Source: Methanocatella intestini (GTDB taxonomy: Archaea; Methanobacteriota; Methanobacteria; Methanobacteriales; Methanobacteriaceae). From it: 64,000 nucleotides of DNA. The stretch lies in NCBI RefSeq assembly GCF_002252585.1, contig NZ_NQLD01000003.1. One strand, 5' to 3'. Made by a program: the position numbers and the translations under genes. Below, in pieces: positions 25,544 to 33,883 of the stretch. The notes under the pieces were generated by a model. It saw only the letters and a program-made list of their open reading frames with translations. It was not told where the DNA came from and did not search any database. The number at the start of each line of letters is the position of its first letter. The stretch's first letter is position 1.

Positions 25544-26548
25544 CTAGTATCCAATAATTTTTAAGATAATATAAGCTAGTATAATAATTATGAGGGCAGT
25601 TATTGATGTTTTTGTAGACAGGAATTTAAAATGACTGAAACGTTTGTCTTCTACATTATTCTTATACATTAGTCTGTCTTTTTCAAAGGAACATTTCTGA
25701 TAAATTTCTTCAAGGTTTTTATCTAATCTCCCTTCTTCATTTAACATGTCAATGGTTTTGTTTAAGTGTTTAACTGCTTCATTATATTTTCCAAGTTCAA
25801 CATTACAGAATGCAGCTTTATAATTGAAGTTTGTAACTAATTCCAAATCATCTTTAACATCTTTTTCGTGAGTAATGCATGAATTATAGGAATCTAAAGC
25901 TTTTTTATATTCTCCTAATTCATATAATGCATTTCCCTTTGAATTTAGAGCTATTATAGTGTGGTCTTCATCTAAACTTTTATCCAGATATTCCAATGCC
26001 TTTTCATATTCTCCGGTTTTTTCAAGAAGCTGGCCTTTGTAGAAAATTTCTTTTTTATTTTCTCCAAATTTCTTTTCATACTTGTTTATTTCATTTAATG
26101 CCTTGTCATTTTGATTGTCCTGCATTAAAAGTTCAATTTTACCCATTCTAACTTCTTCATGACTAATTCTAGGTTCTTCTTTTTGAGAATATGCATCATA
26201 ATTTTTAAAAGCTTTATCCATATATTCGATAGCTTCTTTTAATTTATTTTTATTAGATAAAGACATTGCTTTATCACATAATCCGTTAACTGATTGTGGT
26301 TCTATTTCTAAATACATATCAAAGTATTTTTCACCATAATCTCCATTATCATGATTCGGATCATAATACTGGTGATAGTGACCTCGTTCTTCAATTGCAG
26401 GTAAATATTTTTCTTGGATTAATAAGTCTAAAATAGTTAAGTATTCATCTATTTTATCTTTTCCATGTCTTTTTTTAGCTATATCAAGAGCTTTTTTATA
26501 TTCTTTGTTTTTTATTAAGTTTTTTGCTTGTTCAAGCTTATCGCTCAT
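25544..26548 (-). CDS. TPR-repeat membrane protein (paralogue 2)
   Basis: 334 residues. TPR-like hairpins span most of the protein (for example VNGLCDKAMSLSNKNKLKEA, EIFYKGQLLEKTGEYEKALE, IIALNSKGNALYELGEYKKA, NYKAAFCNVELGKYNEAVKH). One C-terminal membrane segment (about 312-333) makes it a tail-anchored protein. The block HDNGDYGEKYFDMYLEIEP is shared with the neighbour at 23411-24502, so the two are paralogues. It is the first gene of the four-gene minus-strand unit; a TATA-like box (about 26602-26615, minus strand) lies upstream. Confidence 0.8.
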   Translation of the reverse strand: MSDKLEQAKNLIKNKEYKKALDIAKKRHGKDKIDEYLTILDLLIQEKYLPAIEERGHYHQYYDPNHDNGDYGEKYFDMYLEIEPQSVNGLCDKAMSLSNKNKLKEAIEYMDKAFKNYDAYSQKEEPRISHEEVRMGKIELLMQDNQNDKALNEINKYEKKFGENKKEIFYKGQLLEKTGEYEKALEYLDKSLDEDHTIIALNSKGNALYELGEYKKALDSYNSCITHEKDVKDDLELVTNFNYKAAFCNVELGKYNEAVKHLNKTIDMLNEEGRLDKNLEEIYQKCSFEKDRLMYKNNVEDKRFSHFKFLSTKTSITALIIIILAYIILKIIGY

Positions 26549-26648
26549 TATATCATACCTAAGTTTTTGTTCAACTCCGTAAAATAAATAACTACTCTTA
26601 GTGAATATTTATATATTTTCAAATAAATAAATTATTATTGATTACTAT

Positions 26649-26658
26649 TTTTATATAA
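26649..26658 (+). promoter_or_regulatory. TATA box of gltX (probable leaderless mRNA)
   Basis: TTTATATAAA-type sequence is centred about 23 bases before the ATG at 26676. No Shine-Dalgarno sequence is visible, so the transcript probably begins at or near the start codon. Confidence 0.5.
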
Positions 26659-26675
26659 ATTGTGATGATGATTTT

Positions 26676-28343
26676 ATGAATGATTTAGAAGAAATTGTCT
26701 ATAAACATGCTTTATTAAATGCTGCGAAGCATAAAGGAAGTGCAAATCCGGGGGCAGTTATTGGTTCAATCATGAGTCAAGAACCGGATTTAAGGAGTAG
26801 AGCAAAAGAAATTGGTCCAATTGCTGGAAAAATTGTAGCTCAAGTTAACAAATTAAGTGAAGATGAACAATCAGCTCAAATGGCTAAATATCATGTGGAA
26901 GTAAAAGAAAATAAACAGAAAAAAGAGGAAGGTCTTCAAGAGCTTCCAGGTTCTCATGATAATGTAGTAATGAGATTTGCTCCAAATCCAAGTGGACCAT
27001 TACATATAGGGCATGCTCGTGCAGCAGTTCCAAATGCAGAATATGTTAAAAGATATGGCGGTAAACTTATTTTAAGAATAGAGGACACTGATCCTAAAAG
27101 AGTTTTTGAACCTGCATATGATTTAATTCCTCAGGATTTGAAATGGTTAGGAATAAAAGCAGATGAAGTTTACTATCAAAGTGACAGATTTGAGATTTAT
27201 TATGATTATGCTCGTCAGTTAATAGAAAAAGGAGCTGCTTACATGTGTACCTGTGACGGAGCTACCTTTAAGGAGCTTAAGGATAACTGTAAACCTTGCC
27301 CATGTAGAGATAATAGTGTTGAGAAAAATCTTGAATTGTGGGATAAATTTGATCAGATGCATGCAGGAGAAGCTGTTTTAAGAGTAAAAACTGATATTAA
27401 TCATAAAAATCCAGCTATACGTGATTGGGTAGCTATGCGTATTGTAGAGGAAACCCATCCACGTTTAGGAAATAAATACAGAGTTTACCCTATGATGAAC
27501 TTTTCAGTAGCTGTAGATGATCATTTAATGGGTATGAGTCATGTACTTAGAGGAAAAGACCATTTAGCAAATAGTGAAAAACAGAAATATTTGTATAATC
27601 ATATGGGTTGGGATGTTCCTGAATTTATCCATTATGGTAGATTAAAAATGGAAGATATTGCATTAAGTACATCTAAAGCATTAGAAGGAATCAGCTCCGG
27701 CAAATACTCTGGATGGGATGATCCCAGATTAGGTACATTAAGAGCAATAGCAAGAAGAGGAATCCAACCTCAGACAATATATGATTTAATTACTGAAATT
27801 GGAGTTAAAATGTCTGATTCTGCCATCAGCTGGAAGAAGATTTATGGATTAAACCGTAATTTTCTGGAACCTATAGCTAATCGTTATTTCTTTGTAGAAA
27901 ATCCTGTTGAAGTATCTGTTGAAGGATATGAAGATGGTGCTGTTGATATTGAAAGACCATTACATGCAGACCATGAAGACAGAGGAAACAGAATATTGCC
28001 ATTTGCAGGAAAAGCATATTTAGCTAGTGAAGATATTAAAAATGGAGTAGCCAGATTAATGGATGCAGTAAATGTTGATATTAATGGGGATAAAATTACT
28101 TTTAATTCAACTTCTTTTGAACAAGCAAAAGATTTGAAAGCTAAAATTATCCAATGGGTTCCAATTGAAGATAATGTTAATGTAAGTATTGTTATGGATG
28201 ATGCATCTGTAAAAACAGGTCTTGGTGAAGGAGCACTAAAAGATTTAAAAGTTGGGGATGTTGTGCAATTTGAAAGAGTTGGTTTTGCACGTTTAGATGA
28301 AATTAAAGATAATGAGTTAATATTTTATTATGCTCATAAATAG
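26676..28343 (+). CDS. gltX: Glutamyl-tRNA synthetase
   Basis: 555 residues, archaeal GluRS with an N-terminal extension of about 95 residues. The class I signature is PSGPLHIGHARAA, with His110 and His113. The KMSKS equivalent is ALSTSKALEG. Zinc-type cysteines occur in CTCDGATFKELKDNCKPCPC. The C-terminal anticodon-binding part is beta-rich, as in archaeal GluRS/GlnRS. Archaeal GluRS usually also charges tRNA-Gln, followed by amidation by GatDE, which is not in this window. The gene has its own promoter, divergent from the TPR operon, and is followed 8 bases later by a small unknown gene. Confidence 0.97.
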   Translation: MNDLEEIVYKHALLNAAKHKGSANPGAVIGSIMSQEPDLRSRAKEIGPIAGKIVAQVNKLSEDEQSAQMAKYHVEVKENKQKKEEGLQELPGSHDNVVMRFAPNPSGPLHIGHARAAVPNAEYVKRYGGKLILRIEDTDPKRVFEPAYDLIPQDLKWLGIKADEVYYQSDRFEIYYDYARQLIEKGAAYMCTCDGATFKELKDNCKPCPCRDNSVEKNLELWDKFDQMHAGEAVLRVKTDINHKNPAIRDWVAMRIVEETHPRLGNKYRVYPMMNFSVAVDDHLMGMSHVLRGKDHLANSEKQKYLYNHMGWDVPEFIHYGRLKMEDIALSTSKALEGISSGKYSGWDDPRLGTLRAIARRGIQPQTIYDLITEIGVKMSDSAISWKKIYGLNRNFLEPIANRYFFVENPVEVSVEGYEDGAVDIERPLHADHEDRGNRILPFAGKAYLASEDIKNGVARLMDAVNVDINGDKITFNSTSFEQAKDLKAKIIQWVPIEDNVNVSIVMDDASVKTGLGEGALKDLKVGDVVQFERVGFARLDEIKDNELIFYYAHK

Positions 28344-28351
28344 GAGAAACT

Positions 28352-28810
28352 ATGACATTATTTACTAATGGATATATTACTCTTCCAATTCCTGAAGGAT
28401 TTCAAAGTGTAAATAATCAGGAGGAATTTGTTGAGTTATTTTTAGTTGATTCGACGAAACCTATGACTATTAAAATATCAGTTATTCCTACACTGGCTGG
28501 ATTAGTGGATATTAAAGAAAGCATTGAAAGAAACTTTAAAAATGGGGAGGGAAAATTAATTTTTTCTGATTTCATCCCTATTAATGAGGATATTTATTAT
28601 GCAGCTATTTCTTCTATGGATAATGGTGAAGTATCTGCCCGTTGTAATGAATTTTTATTTGTTAAAGATGATAATTTATATTCTTTTGAATTTGCATATC
28701 CCTATGCTGATGTAGAATTAGACGACTTTTATTTAAATATAATTCGTTCATTAAAAATAGGAAAAGCAAAGTATATAGTGGAAGATGAAAGTTATAGGTT
28801 AAATGAATAA
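28352..28810 (+). CDS. Hypothetical protein
   Basis: 152 residues, cytoplasmic, no signal or membrane segment. It opens with FTNGYITLPIPEGFQSVN and alternates short strands and helices, a little like small proteins with a PsbP/DcrB-type fold that begin with a proline-glycine strand motif; this is only a resemblance. AGGAG precedes the ATG. It starts 8 bases after gltX, so it is co-transcribed, and it ends at a bidirectional terminator. I do not recognise the family. Confidence 0.75.
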   Translation: MTLFTNGYITLPIPEGFQSVNNQEEFVELFLVDSTKPMTIKISVIPTLAGLVDIKESIERNFKNGEGKLIFSDFIPINEDIYYAAISSMDNGEVSARCNEFLFVKDDNLYSFEFAYPYADVELDDFYLNIIRSLKIGKAKYIVEDESYRLNE

Positions 28811-28837
28811 AAAATAAGAAAGTTTTTTTCTTATTTT
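28811..28837. terminator. 11-bp perfect hairpin between convergent genes
   Basis: AAAATAAGAAA (28811-28821) pairs exactly with TTTCTTATTTT (28827-28837) across 5 bases. T-rich tracts lie on both sides, so it can end transcription from either strand. It overlaps the stop of the minus-strand gene. Confidence 0.65.
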
Positions 28838-30560
28838 AATATATTTTTTTAATGTCTTTTGGATTAATAGTAATTTTTTTACCTCTGTATTTTACAGATA
28901 TGTCATTACCTCTAATTCCATAGACTTTACTTGAGTATGATTCACCGTCATGCTTAAAGATAATTTCAGCACCTTTGCGAAGAATTACTTCATCATTGTT
29001 TATTTTTATTTTAAGATTATTTTTTTCTGGTTTTTCTTTTATTTTAAGTGTTTGTGATGCTTTTTCTGTTTCAGAATTTTTAACCATGTTTAATACTTTA
29101 CGTGTATTTTCCTGTCTTAGTAATTGTTCTTGAGTTGGTTCAGTGTAATCATAGTCACTTGGATACTCTTCATGCCTTTCATTTATGATAGGTTCATATT
29201 CTGGAAATGCAGGTTCTTCTTCTTTGTATGTACCAACATTTCTTAAATACATTTCATCTGTAATGTGTTCTTTTTCATTTATTTGATTTTCCGGTGCAAG
29301 TTTTTCTTTTACTTCATTGAATATTTTAGAGTTTTTAATAGTGTTTGTTATTTTAGCTAAATCTTTTCTGTAGTCTAAATCACTTAATACATTTTCTTCT
29401 GGTTCTTCTTCATCTTTAAATAATTCAGATTCTTCTAATGGAGCTCCAAATTCATAATCCTCTTCAACAGCTGGAAGAACACTTAATTCATCTTCTTTTG
29501 ATTCGATTTTAGTTGGAGATTTTAAAGTTGGTGTTTTTATTTCTTCATCATTAGCTAAAACATCTGCAATATTTTCTTCCTTAGGTGTTTTATCTTCTTT
29601 TTCATCTTCAATTAAAATATCTTTAATATTTTCTTCTTTTGAAACATCACCAGTAATTTCTTCTTTTTTATCTTTAGCTAAAATATCTGCGATACTTTCA
29701 TCTTTAGGTGTTTTTTCTTCTTTTTTACTGGATTTAATTGCATTAGCTATATCTTCAGTATCTGATTTTTCTTTAACTTTATCTTTAGTTGTGTCATTAA
29801 CAGCATCATAAAAATTAACTTCTTTTTTACTTTCAGCTGGTGTTTCAGTAATGGATTCAATTGAATCTTTTTTAATTTCAGTTATTGGAGATTCTTCTTT
29901 TTTACCTTCTTTCATTTGTTTGATACTTTTTTTAATTTCTGTCGTATCTTCTTTTTCTTTTCTGATGGTTTTAGATTCTTTTTCCCTTTCATTATCTTTT
30001 CTTTTTGATTCTTTAATCAATTCATCGATACTGAATAAATCTTTTAATTCATGTTTTGGTTTTTCTTCCAATGAAATATTATTTTCATTTTTTTCTTTTT
30101 TCATATTTTTATTATTTTTACTCATAATATCCATCTGGGTTTCGTTAATTGGTTCTTGGAACTTTTGAACTTTTGTTTCATAATTAAAATTTATAGGTTT
30201 TCCTGGTTCTTCTTCTTTTGTTTCTATTTTGTTGGAAAATAGGTGTTCATTGGTTTCAGGAACAATATAGCTATTGAAGTTATCTTCCGGTATTTGACCT
30301 TGTTTTCTTAAGGAAGTACCTTTAGGCTGATCTTGTTTAGAGAAGTATGTTGAAACAAAAGATTTAGTTGGAGCGGTTTTTGATAAATTATTTTGATTAT
30401 TTTTATTGGATGGGATTAATCCATCTAAACTATCCTTAGATAATAAAGGAGAGTTGTCTTTTTCTAATTCATCTTTTCTAAAATACAATTTTACGATAAT
30501 TATGGCGATTATACCAATTATCGCAATATTAATCCACACTAATATAGTAGTTTCATTCAT
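28836..30560 (-). CDS. Membrane-anchored Lys/Glu-rich protein of unknown function
   Basis: 574 residues in three parts. An N-terminal membrane segment (about 8-26, WINIAIIGIIAIIIVKLYF) is followed by a positive RKDELEK stretch, suggesting a cytoplasmic bulk. A long, low-complexity, very charged region (about 30-510) contains degenerate repeats around KKEEKTPKDESIADILA, EENIKDILIEDEKEDK and KTPKEENIADVLANDE. A compact, beta-rich C-terminal domain of about 60 residues has LRKGAEIIFKHDGESY and VKYRGKKITINPKDIKK. It is probably a disordered tether carrying a small SH3-like module. Single gene, own promoter. Function is not known. Confidence 0.75.
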   Translation of the reverse strand: MNETTILVWINIAIIGIIAIIIVKLYFRKDELEKDNSPLLSKDSLDGLIPSNKNNQNNLSKTAPTKSFVSTYFSKQDQPKGTSLRKQGQIPEDNFNSYIVPETNEHLFSNKIETKEEEPGKPINFNYETKVQKFQEPINETQMDIMSKNNKNMKKEKNENNISLEEKPKHELKDLFSIDELIKESKRKDNEREKESKTIRKEKEDTTEIKKSIKQMKEGKKEESPITEIKKDSIESITETPAESKKEVNFYDAVNDTTKDKVKEKSDTEDIANAIKSSKKEEKTPKDESIADILAKDKKEEITGDVSKEENIKDILIEDEKEDKTPKEENIADVLANDEEIKTPTLKSPTKIESKEDELSVLPAVEEDYEFGAPLEESELFKDEEEPEENVLSDLDYRKDLAKITNTIKNSKIFNEVKEKLAPENQINEKEHITDEMYLRNVGTYKEEEPAFPEYEPIINERHEEYPSDYDYTEPTQEQLLRQENTRKVLNMVKNSETEKASQTLKIKEKPEKNNLKIKINNDEVILRKGAEIIFKHDGESYSSKVYGIRGNDISVKYRGKKITINPKDIKKIY

Positions 30561-30721
30561 TTTTTCTCCACTTCCTTATTGAAATTTTATAACTTATAAT
30601 TATATATCAGTTATTTATAATTATATAGTTTTAGATTTTTTAAAATTTTTAAAAAGCAGTTAGTTTATATATTCTGATAGCTAAAATATAAATTATATTA
30701 ATAATTATATGAGGTTCAATC

Positions 30722-31957
30722 ATGGTTGTTAAAATTAATGAAAACTATCTTAAATTAAAAAGTAGTTATCTTTTTGTTGAAGTAGCAAGAAGAGAAGCTG
30801 AATTCCAAAAAAATAATCCTGATGCTGATGTTATTAAAATGGGTATCGGAGATGTTACTAAACCATTAGCTCCTAGTGTTATTAAAGCATTTAAAGGTGC
30901 TGTTGATGAAATGGGTAAAGCAGATACATTTAGAGGTTATGGTCCTGAACAAGGATATGATTTTTTAGCTGAAGAAATTATTAAAAATGATTTTGAACCG
31001 TTCGGAGTTTCTCTTGACACTGATGAAGTATTTATTAGTGATGGAGCTAAATGTGATACTGGTAATATTCAGGAAATTTTTGATTTAGGTAATAAAATAA
31101 CTGTTACAGATCCGGTTTACACAGTATATGTTGATACTAATGTAATGGCTGGAAGAACTGGTGAAATGAAAGATGATGGTATGTATGAAGGACTTACATA
31201 TTTAAAATGCAATGCAGAAAATGGATTTGTTCCGGAACTTCCAAAAGAAGATGTTGATATTATTTACTTATGTTATCCAAATAACCCAACAGGTACTACT
31301 CTTACTTATGATCAGTTAAAAGTATTTGTTGATTATGCAATTGAACATAAAGCACTTATTTTATTTGATGCAGCATATGAATGTTTCATTAGTGAAGATG
31401 ATGTGCCTCATACTATTTATGAAATTGATGGGGCTAAAAATGTAGCTATTGAATTCAGAAGCTTTTCTAAAATGGCAGGTTTTACTGGTACCCGTTGTGC
31501 TTACACTGTTGTTCCTAAAGAATTAATAGGTTATGACAGCGAAGGTAATGAGGTTCAGTTAAACCAATTATGGAACAGAAGACAAACTACAAAATTCAAT
31601 GGTGTTTCATATCCTGTTCAGGTTGCAGCAGCTGCAGTTTATTCTGATGATGGTAAAAAAGAAATTAAAGAAATAATTGATTATTATATGGAAAATGCAA
31701 AAGTAATCAAATCTAGCTTGGAAAAATTAGGGCTTGAAGTTTATGGTGGAGTCAATTCACCTTATATATGGGTTAAAACTCCAAATAACATGGATTCCTG
31801 GGCTTTCTTTGATTTATTATTAAATGAAGCTAATGTAGTTGGAACTCCAGGTTCAGGATTCGGACCAAGTGGTGAAGGTTATTTGAGACTTACTGCATTC
31901 AATACTTTAGAAAATACTAAAGAAGCAATGGACAGAATTTCCAAATTAAATTTTTAG
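30722..31957 (+). CDS. dapL: LL-diaminopimelate aminotransferase
   Basis: 411 residues, fold type I PLP enzyme. Motifs are MGIGDVTKPLAPSVIKAF, TFRGYGPEQGYDFLAE, IYLCYPNNPTGT, DAAYECFI and FRSFSKMAGFTGTRCAY, where Lys250 should bind PLP. It converts tetrahydrodipicolinate directly to LL-diaminopimelate for lysine, which methanogens of this order also need for pseudomurein. GAGGTT lies before the ATG and a TTTATATATT box near 30664-30673 is a likely promoter. Three unknown genes follow without gaps. Confidence 0.97.
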   Translation: MVVKINENYLKLKSSYLFVEVARREAEFQKNNPDADVIKMGIGDVTKPLAPSVIKAFKGAVDEMGKADTFRGYGPEQGYDFLAEEIIKNDFEPFGVSLDTDEVFISDGAKCDTGNIQEIFDLGNKITVTDPVYTVYVDTNVMAGRTGEMKDDGMYEGLTYLKCNAENGFVPELPKEDVDIIYLCYPNNPTGTTLTYDQLKVFVDYAIEHKALILFDAAYECFISEDDVPHTIYEIDGAKNVAIEFRSFSKMAGFTGTRCAYTVVPKELIGYDSEGNEVQLNQLWNRRQTTKFNGVSYPVQVAAAAVYSDDGKKEIKEIIDYYMENAKVIKSSLEKLGLEVYGGVNSPYIWVKTPNNMDSWAFFDLLLNEANVVGTPGSGFGPSGEGYLRLTAFNTLENTKEAMDRISKLNF

Positions 31958-31966
31958 GTGTTTTTT

Positions 31967-32662
31967 GTGAGGAAAATTGAAAAACCAGTTGAAATTGAAC
32001 AGGGTGATTCATTTAAAGTTATCTTATCTAAATACGGTGCTTTAGCTTTAGATAAACAGGAAAACTTATCAGAATTAATCGGAGATTTGGAAGGTCAGTT
32101 GGATATTGAAAAAGGTGTATTAACATTTAGTGATGATATTTCATTCAATGTTCAGATTTTAGGTTTCTTCAATGAAGAAGCTAAAAAATGGTCCTGGGCA
32201 TGGGATAATGAAAGTATAGGATTTGATGAAAGTCTAATTGAAGCTGCAAAAGAAATTCATGAAATAGGTTTAAAATATGAAATCGGCCAATTTACAACTC
32301 CTGAATTTGAAACAACTTTTGATGATTGTCATATATGGGCAATGGTATCTACTTCTATTTTAAAAATGGACGGATACTATGGAGTTAATATGGAAGGATT
32401 GGATATCTTTGTAGCTATTAAATCTGATTTAATAGTTGAAAACAATTCAGTTCTTAAATTCAGAGATACATTCTACACTTTCCAGAAGAATTTTGAAATT
32501 TTCCCAAAAATAGCTTTTGAATCATATACAAAACTTAAGGGCTATCCTTTCAAACAGAAAGAAGAGTTTGCTGTCGCTAAACTTGGTGAAAGTCGTATTA
32601 TTGCAAGTTTCACTGAAAGAGGTAATGTAACTCACATTCAAATGCTTTTAGAAGATGAGTGA
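31967..32662 (+). CDS. DUF6882-like protein
   Basis: 231 residues from GTG at 31967 (MRKIEKPVEIEQGDSF). The upstream GTG at 31958 is part of the AGGTG ribosome site that sits 6 bases before it. The pattern FNVQILGFFNEEAKKWSWAWDN, then HEIGLKYEIGQFTTPEF and IWAMVSTSILKMDGYYG, resembles DUF6882, a mainly bacterial family of unknown role. It is cytoplasmic. It begins 9 bases after dapL and its end overlaps the next gene by 8 bases. The family call is by recognition and should be checked. Confidence 0.7.
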   Translation: MRKIEKPVEIEQGDSFKVILSKYGALALDKQENLSELIGDLEGQLDIEKGVLTFSDDISFNVQILGFFNEEAKKWSWAWDNESIGFDESLIEAAKEIHEIGLKYEIGQFTTPEFETTFDDCHIWAMVSTSILKMDGYYGVNMEGLDIFVAIKSDLIVENNSVLKFRDTFYTFQKNFEIFPKIAFESYTKLKGYPFKQKEEFAVAKLGESRIIASFTERGNVTHIQMLLEDE

Positions 32663-33251
32663 TTTTATGAATCAGGAATTAGTTGATGAAATAGAATATA
32701 CAAAGGAATTATTAGCTAATTCTGGGTTTTTCAACAGGGAAGATATTATAGAAATATTGGAAGAGCAGTTCATTGAAGAGGATATTGATTTTTCCAATAT
32801 TGAAATATCTTTTAGTCAGAAGGATAACTCTAACTTTAAAGTATTGGAAAATGCTTTTATCAAATTAGCCGGTGAAAACATTATAGCTATTCATAACTGC
32901 GGTTATGATATTGAAGAGGGAGTAACTGATGCCTTTGAGTTATTTGTTCATCTGAAAAACAATAAATACGACCCTGTCGGTTTTTGTTTTTATGCATTTG
33001 AAGATGTTGAAGAAGCTATTGAAGACGATAAACTGAAAATCACTTTTGGAGATTTTGAAAATAATCCTGATAAAGCTTTGGAAATCGGAAAAATTGTTGT
33101 TAATACTTTAAAAGAAGCTAATTTTAATGTCAACTGGGATGAAACAGTTAACAACCAGATTGAAATTTCCATTGAATGGGATAAAATTTTTGATGAAAAT
33201 AAGGAATATGAAATGGAAGGTGCTTTTGAAGCATATATAAATAATAATTAG
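32655..33251 (+). CDS. DUF6891-like protein
   Basis: 198 residues, acidic and cytoplasmic. The block DPVGFCFYAFEDVEEAIEDD, followed by KITFGDF, IGKIVVNTLKEANFNVNWD and QIEISIEWD, fits DUF6891, a family of unknown function in which a similar WD-containing strand follows a helix. The start overlaps the previous gene by 8 bases; an in-frame ATG at 32667 is an alternative. It lies between a DUF6882-like gene and an unknown gene behind dapL, all translationally linked. Confidence 0.7.
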   Translation: MSDFMNQELVDEIEYTKELLANSGFFNREDIIEILEEQFIEEDIDFSNIEISFSQKDNSNFKVLENAFIKLAGENIIAIHNCGYDIEEGVTDAFELFVHLKNNKYDPVGFCFYAFEDVEEAIEDDKLKITFGDFENNPDKALEIGKIVVNTLKEANFNVNWDETVNNQIEISIEWDKIFDENKEYEMEGAFEAYINNN

Positions 33252-33260
33252 GTGTTAAAA

Positions 33261-33845
33261 ATGAATTCAAAATCATTAAATTTAATTGAGGAAGTTGTGA
33301 CTCCTTTTGGAATGTGGGATTCTTTAGAAATAGCTCAAGATTCAATATATCTGGAATTTAGTGATGTTGAGTTAGGAAACCCTAAATATAATGATAGTTT
33401 AAATTTATCCTTCAGATTTTCAGACAAGTCATTTATTGTCTTTTTTTATAATAATATCTGGGATGCTGAGTTTTTAGCCAATTTTGATTTTAAAAACCAT
33501 TTTATTAATGAAGATTTTGTTTTAAAAGTTGAAAAAATTAAATTTTTGGATTTTGAATATCTGAATACCTTTTTTTATAATTATGCAAAGGAAAAAGTAC
33601 TAACTATGGATAATGAGTTTGATATTCATAATATTAGAAATGATTTCTTTGTTTTACTTGAAACAAATGAATTAGCTATTGTTGTTGGTGGAAATAAAAT
33701 GGATTTCTTTTTTAATAATTTAAAATTAGACAGTGACAGCTTAAAAGAATTATCTAATCAGTGGGTTCTTTATTTTTTAAAATATCGTTTGAAAAGAAAT
33801 ATTATTATGAAAGACCCTATGTGTGAGCATAACACATTAATTTAA
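33261..33845 (+). CDS. Hypothetical protein
   Basis: 194 residues from ATG at 33261 (MNSKSLNLIEEVVTPFG). The GTG at 33252 belongs to the AGGTG ribosome site. It is acidic with many aromatic residues, alternating strands and helices (SLNLSFRFSDKSFIVFFYNN, DFFVLLETNELAIVVGGNK), and ends with a cysteine/histidine tail DPMCEHNTLI. No signal or membrane segment. Not recognised. Position suggests it belongs with the two DUF proteins before it. It ends at a bidirectional hairpin. Confidence 0.7.
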   Translation: MNSKSLNLIEEVVTPFGMWDSLEIAQDSIYLEFSDVELGNPKYNDSLNLSFRFSDKSFIVFFYNNIWDAEFLANFDFKNHFINEDFVLKVEKIKFLDFEYLNTFFYNYAKEKVLTMDNEFDIHNIRNDFFVLLETNELAIVVGGNKMDFFFNNLKLDSDSLKELSNQWVLYFLKYRLKRNIIMKDPMCEHNTLI

Positions 33846-33855
33846 AATAAAATTA

Positions 33856-33879
33856 ATAGCTGTTAATTTAAACAGCTAT
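33856..33879. terminator. 9-bp hairpin between convergent genes
   Basis: ATAGCTGTT (33856-33864) pairs exactly with AACAGCTAT (33871-33879), with a T-rich stretch after it. It separates the dapL unit from the minus-strand MFS gene. Confidence 0.6.
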
Positions 33880-33883
33880 ATTT

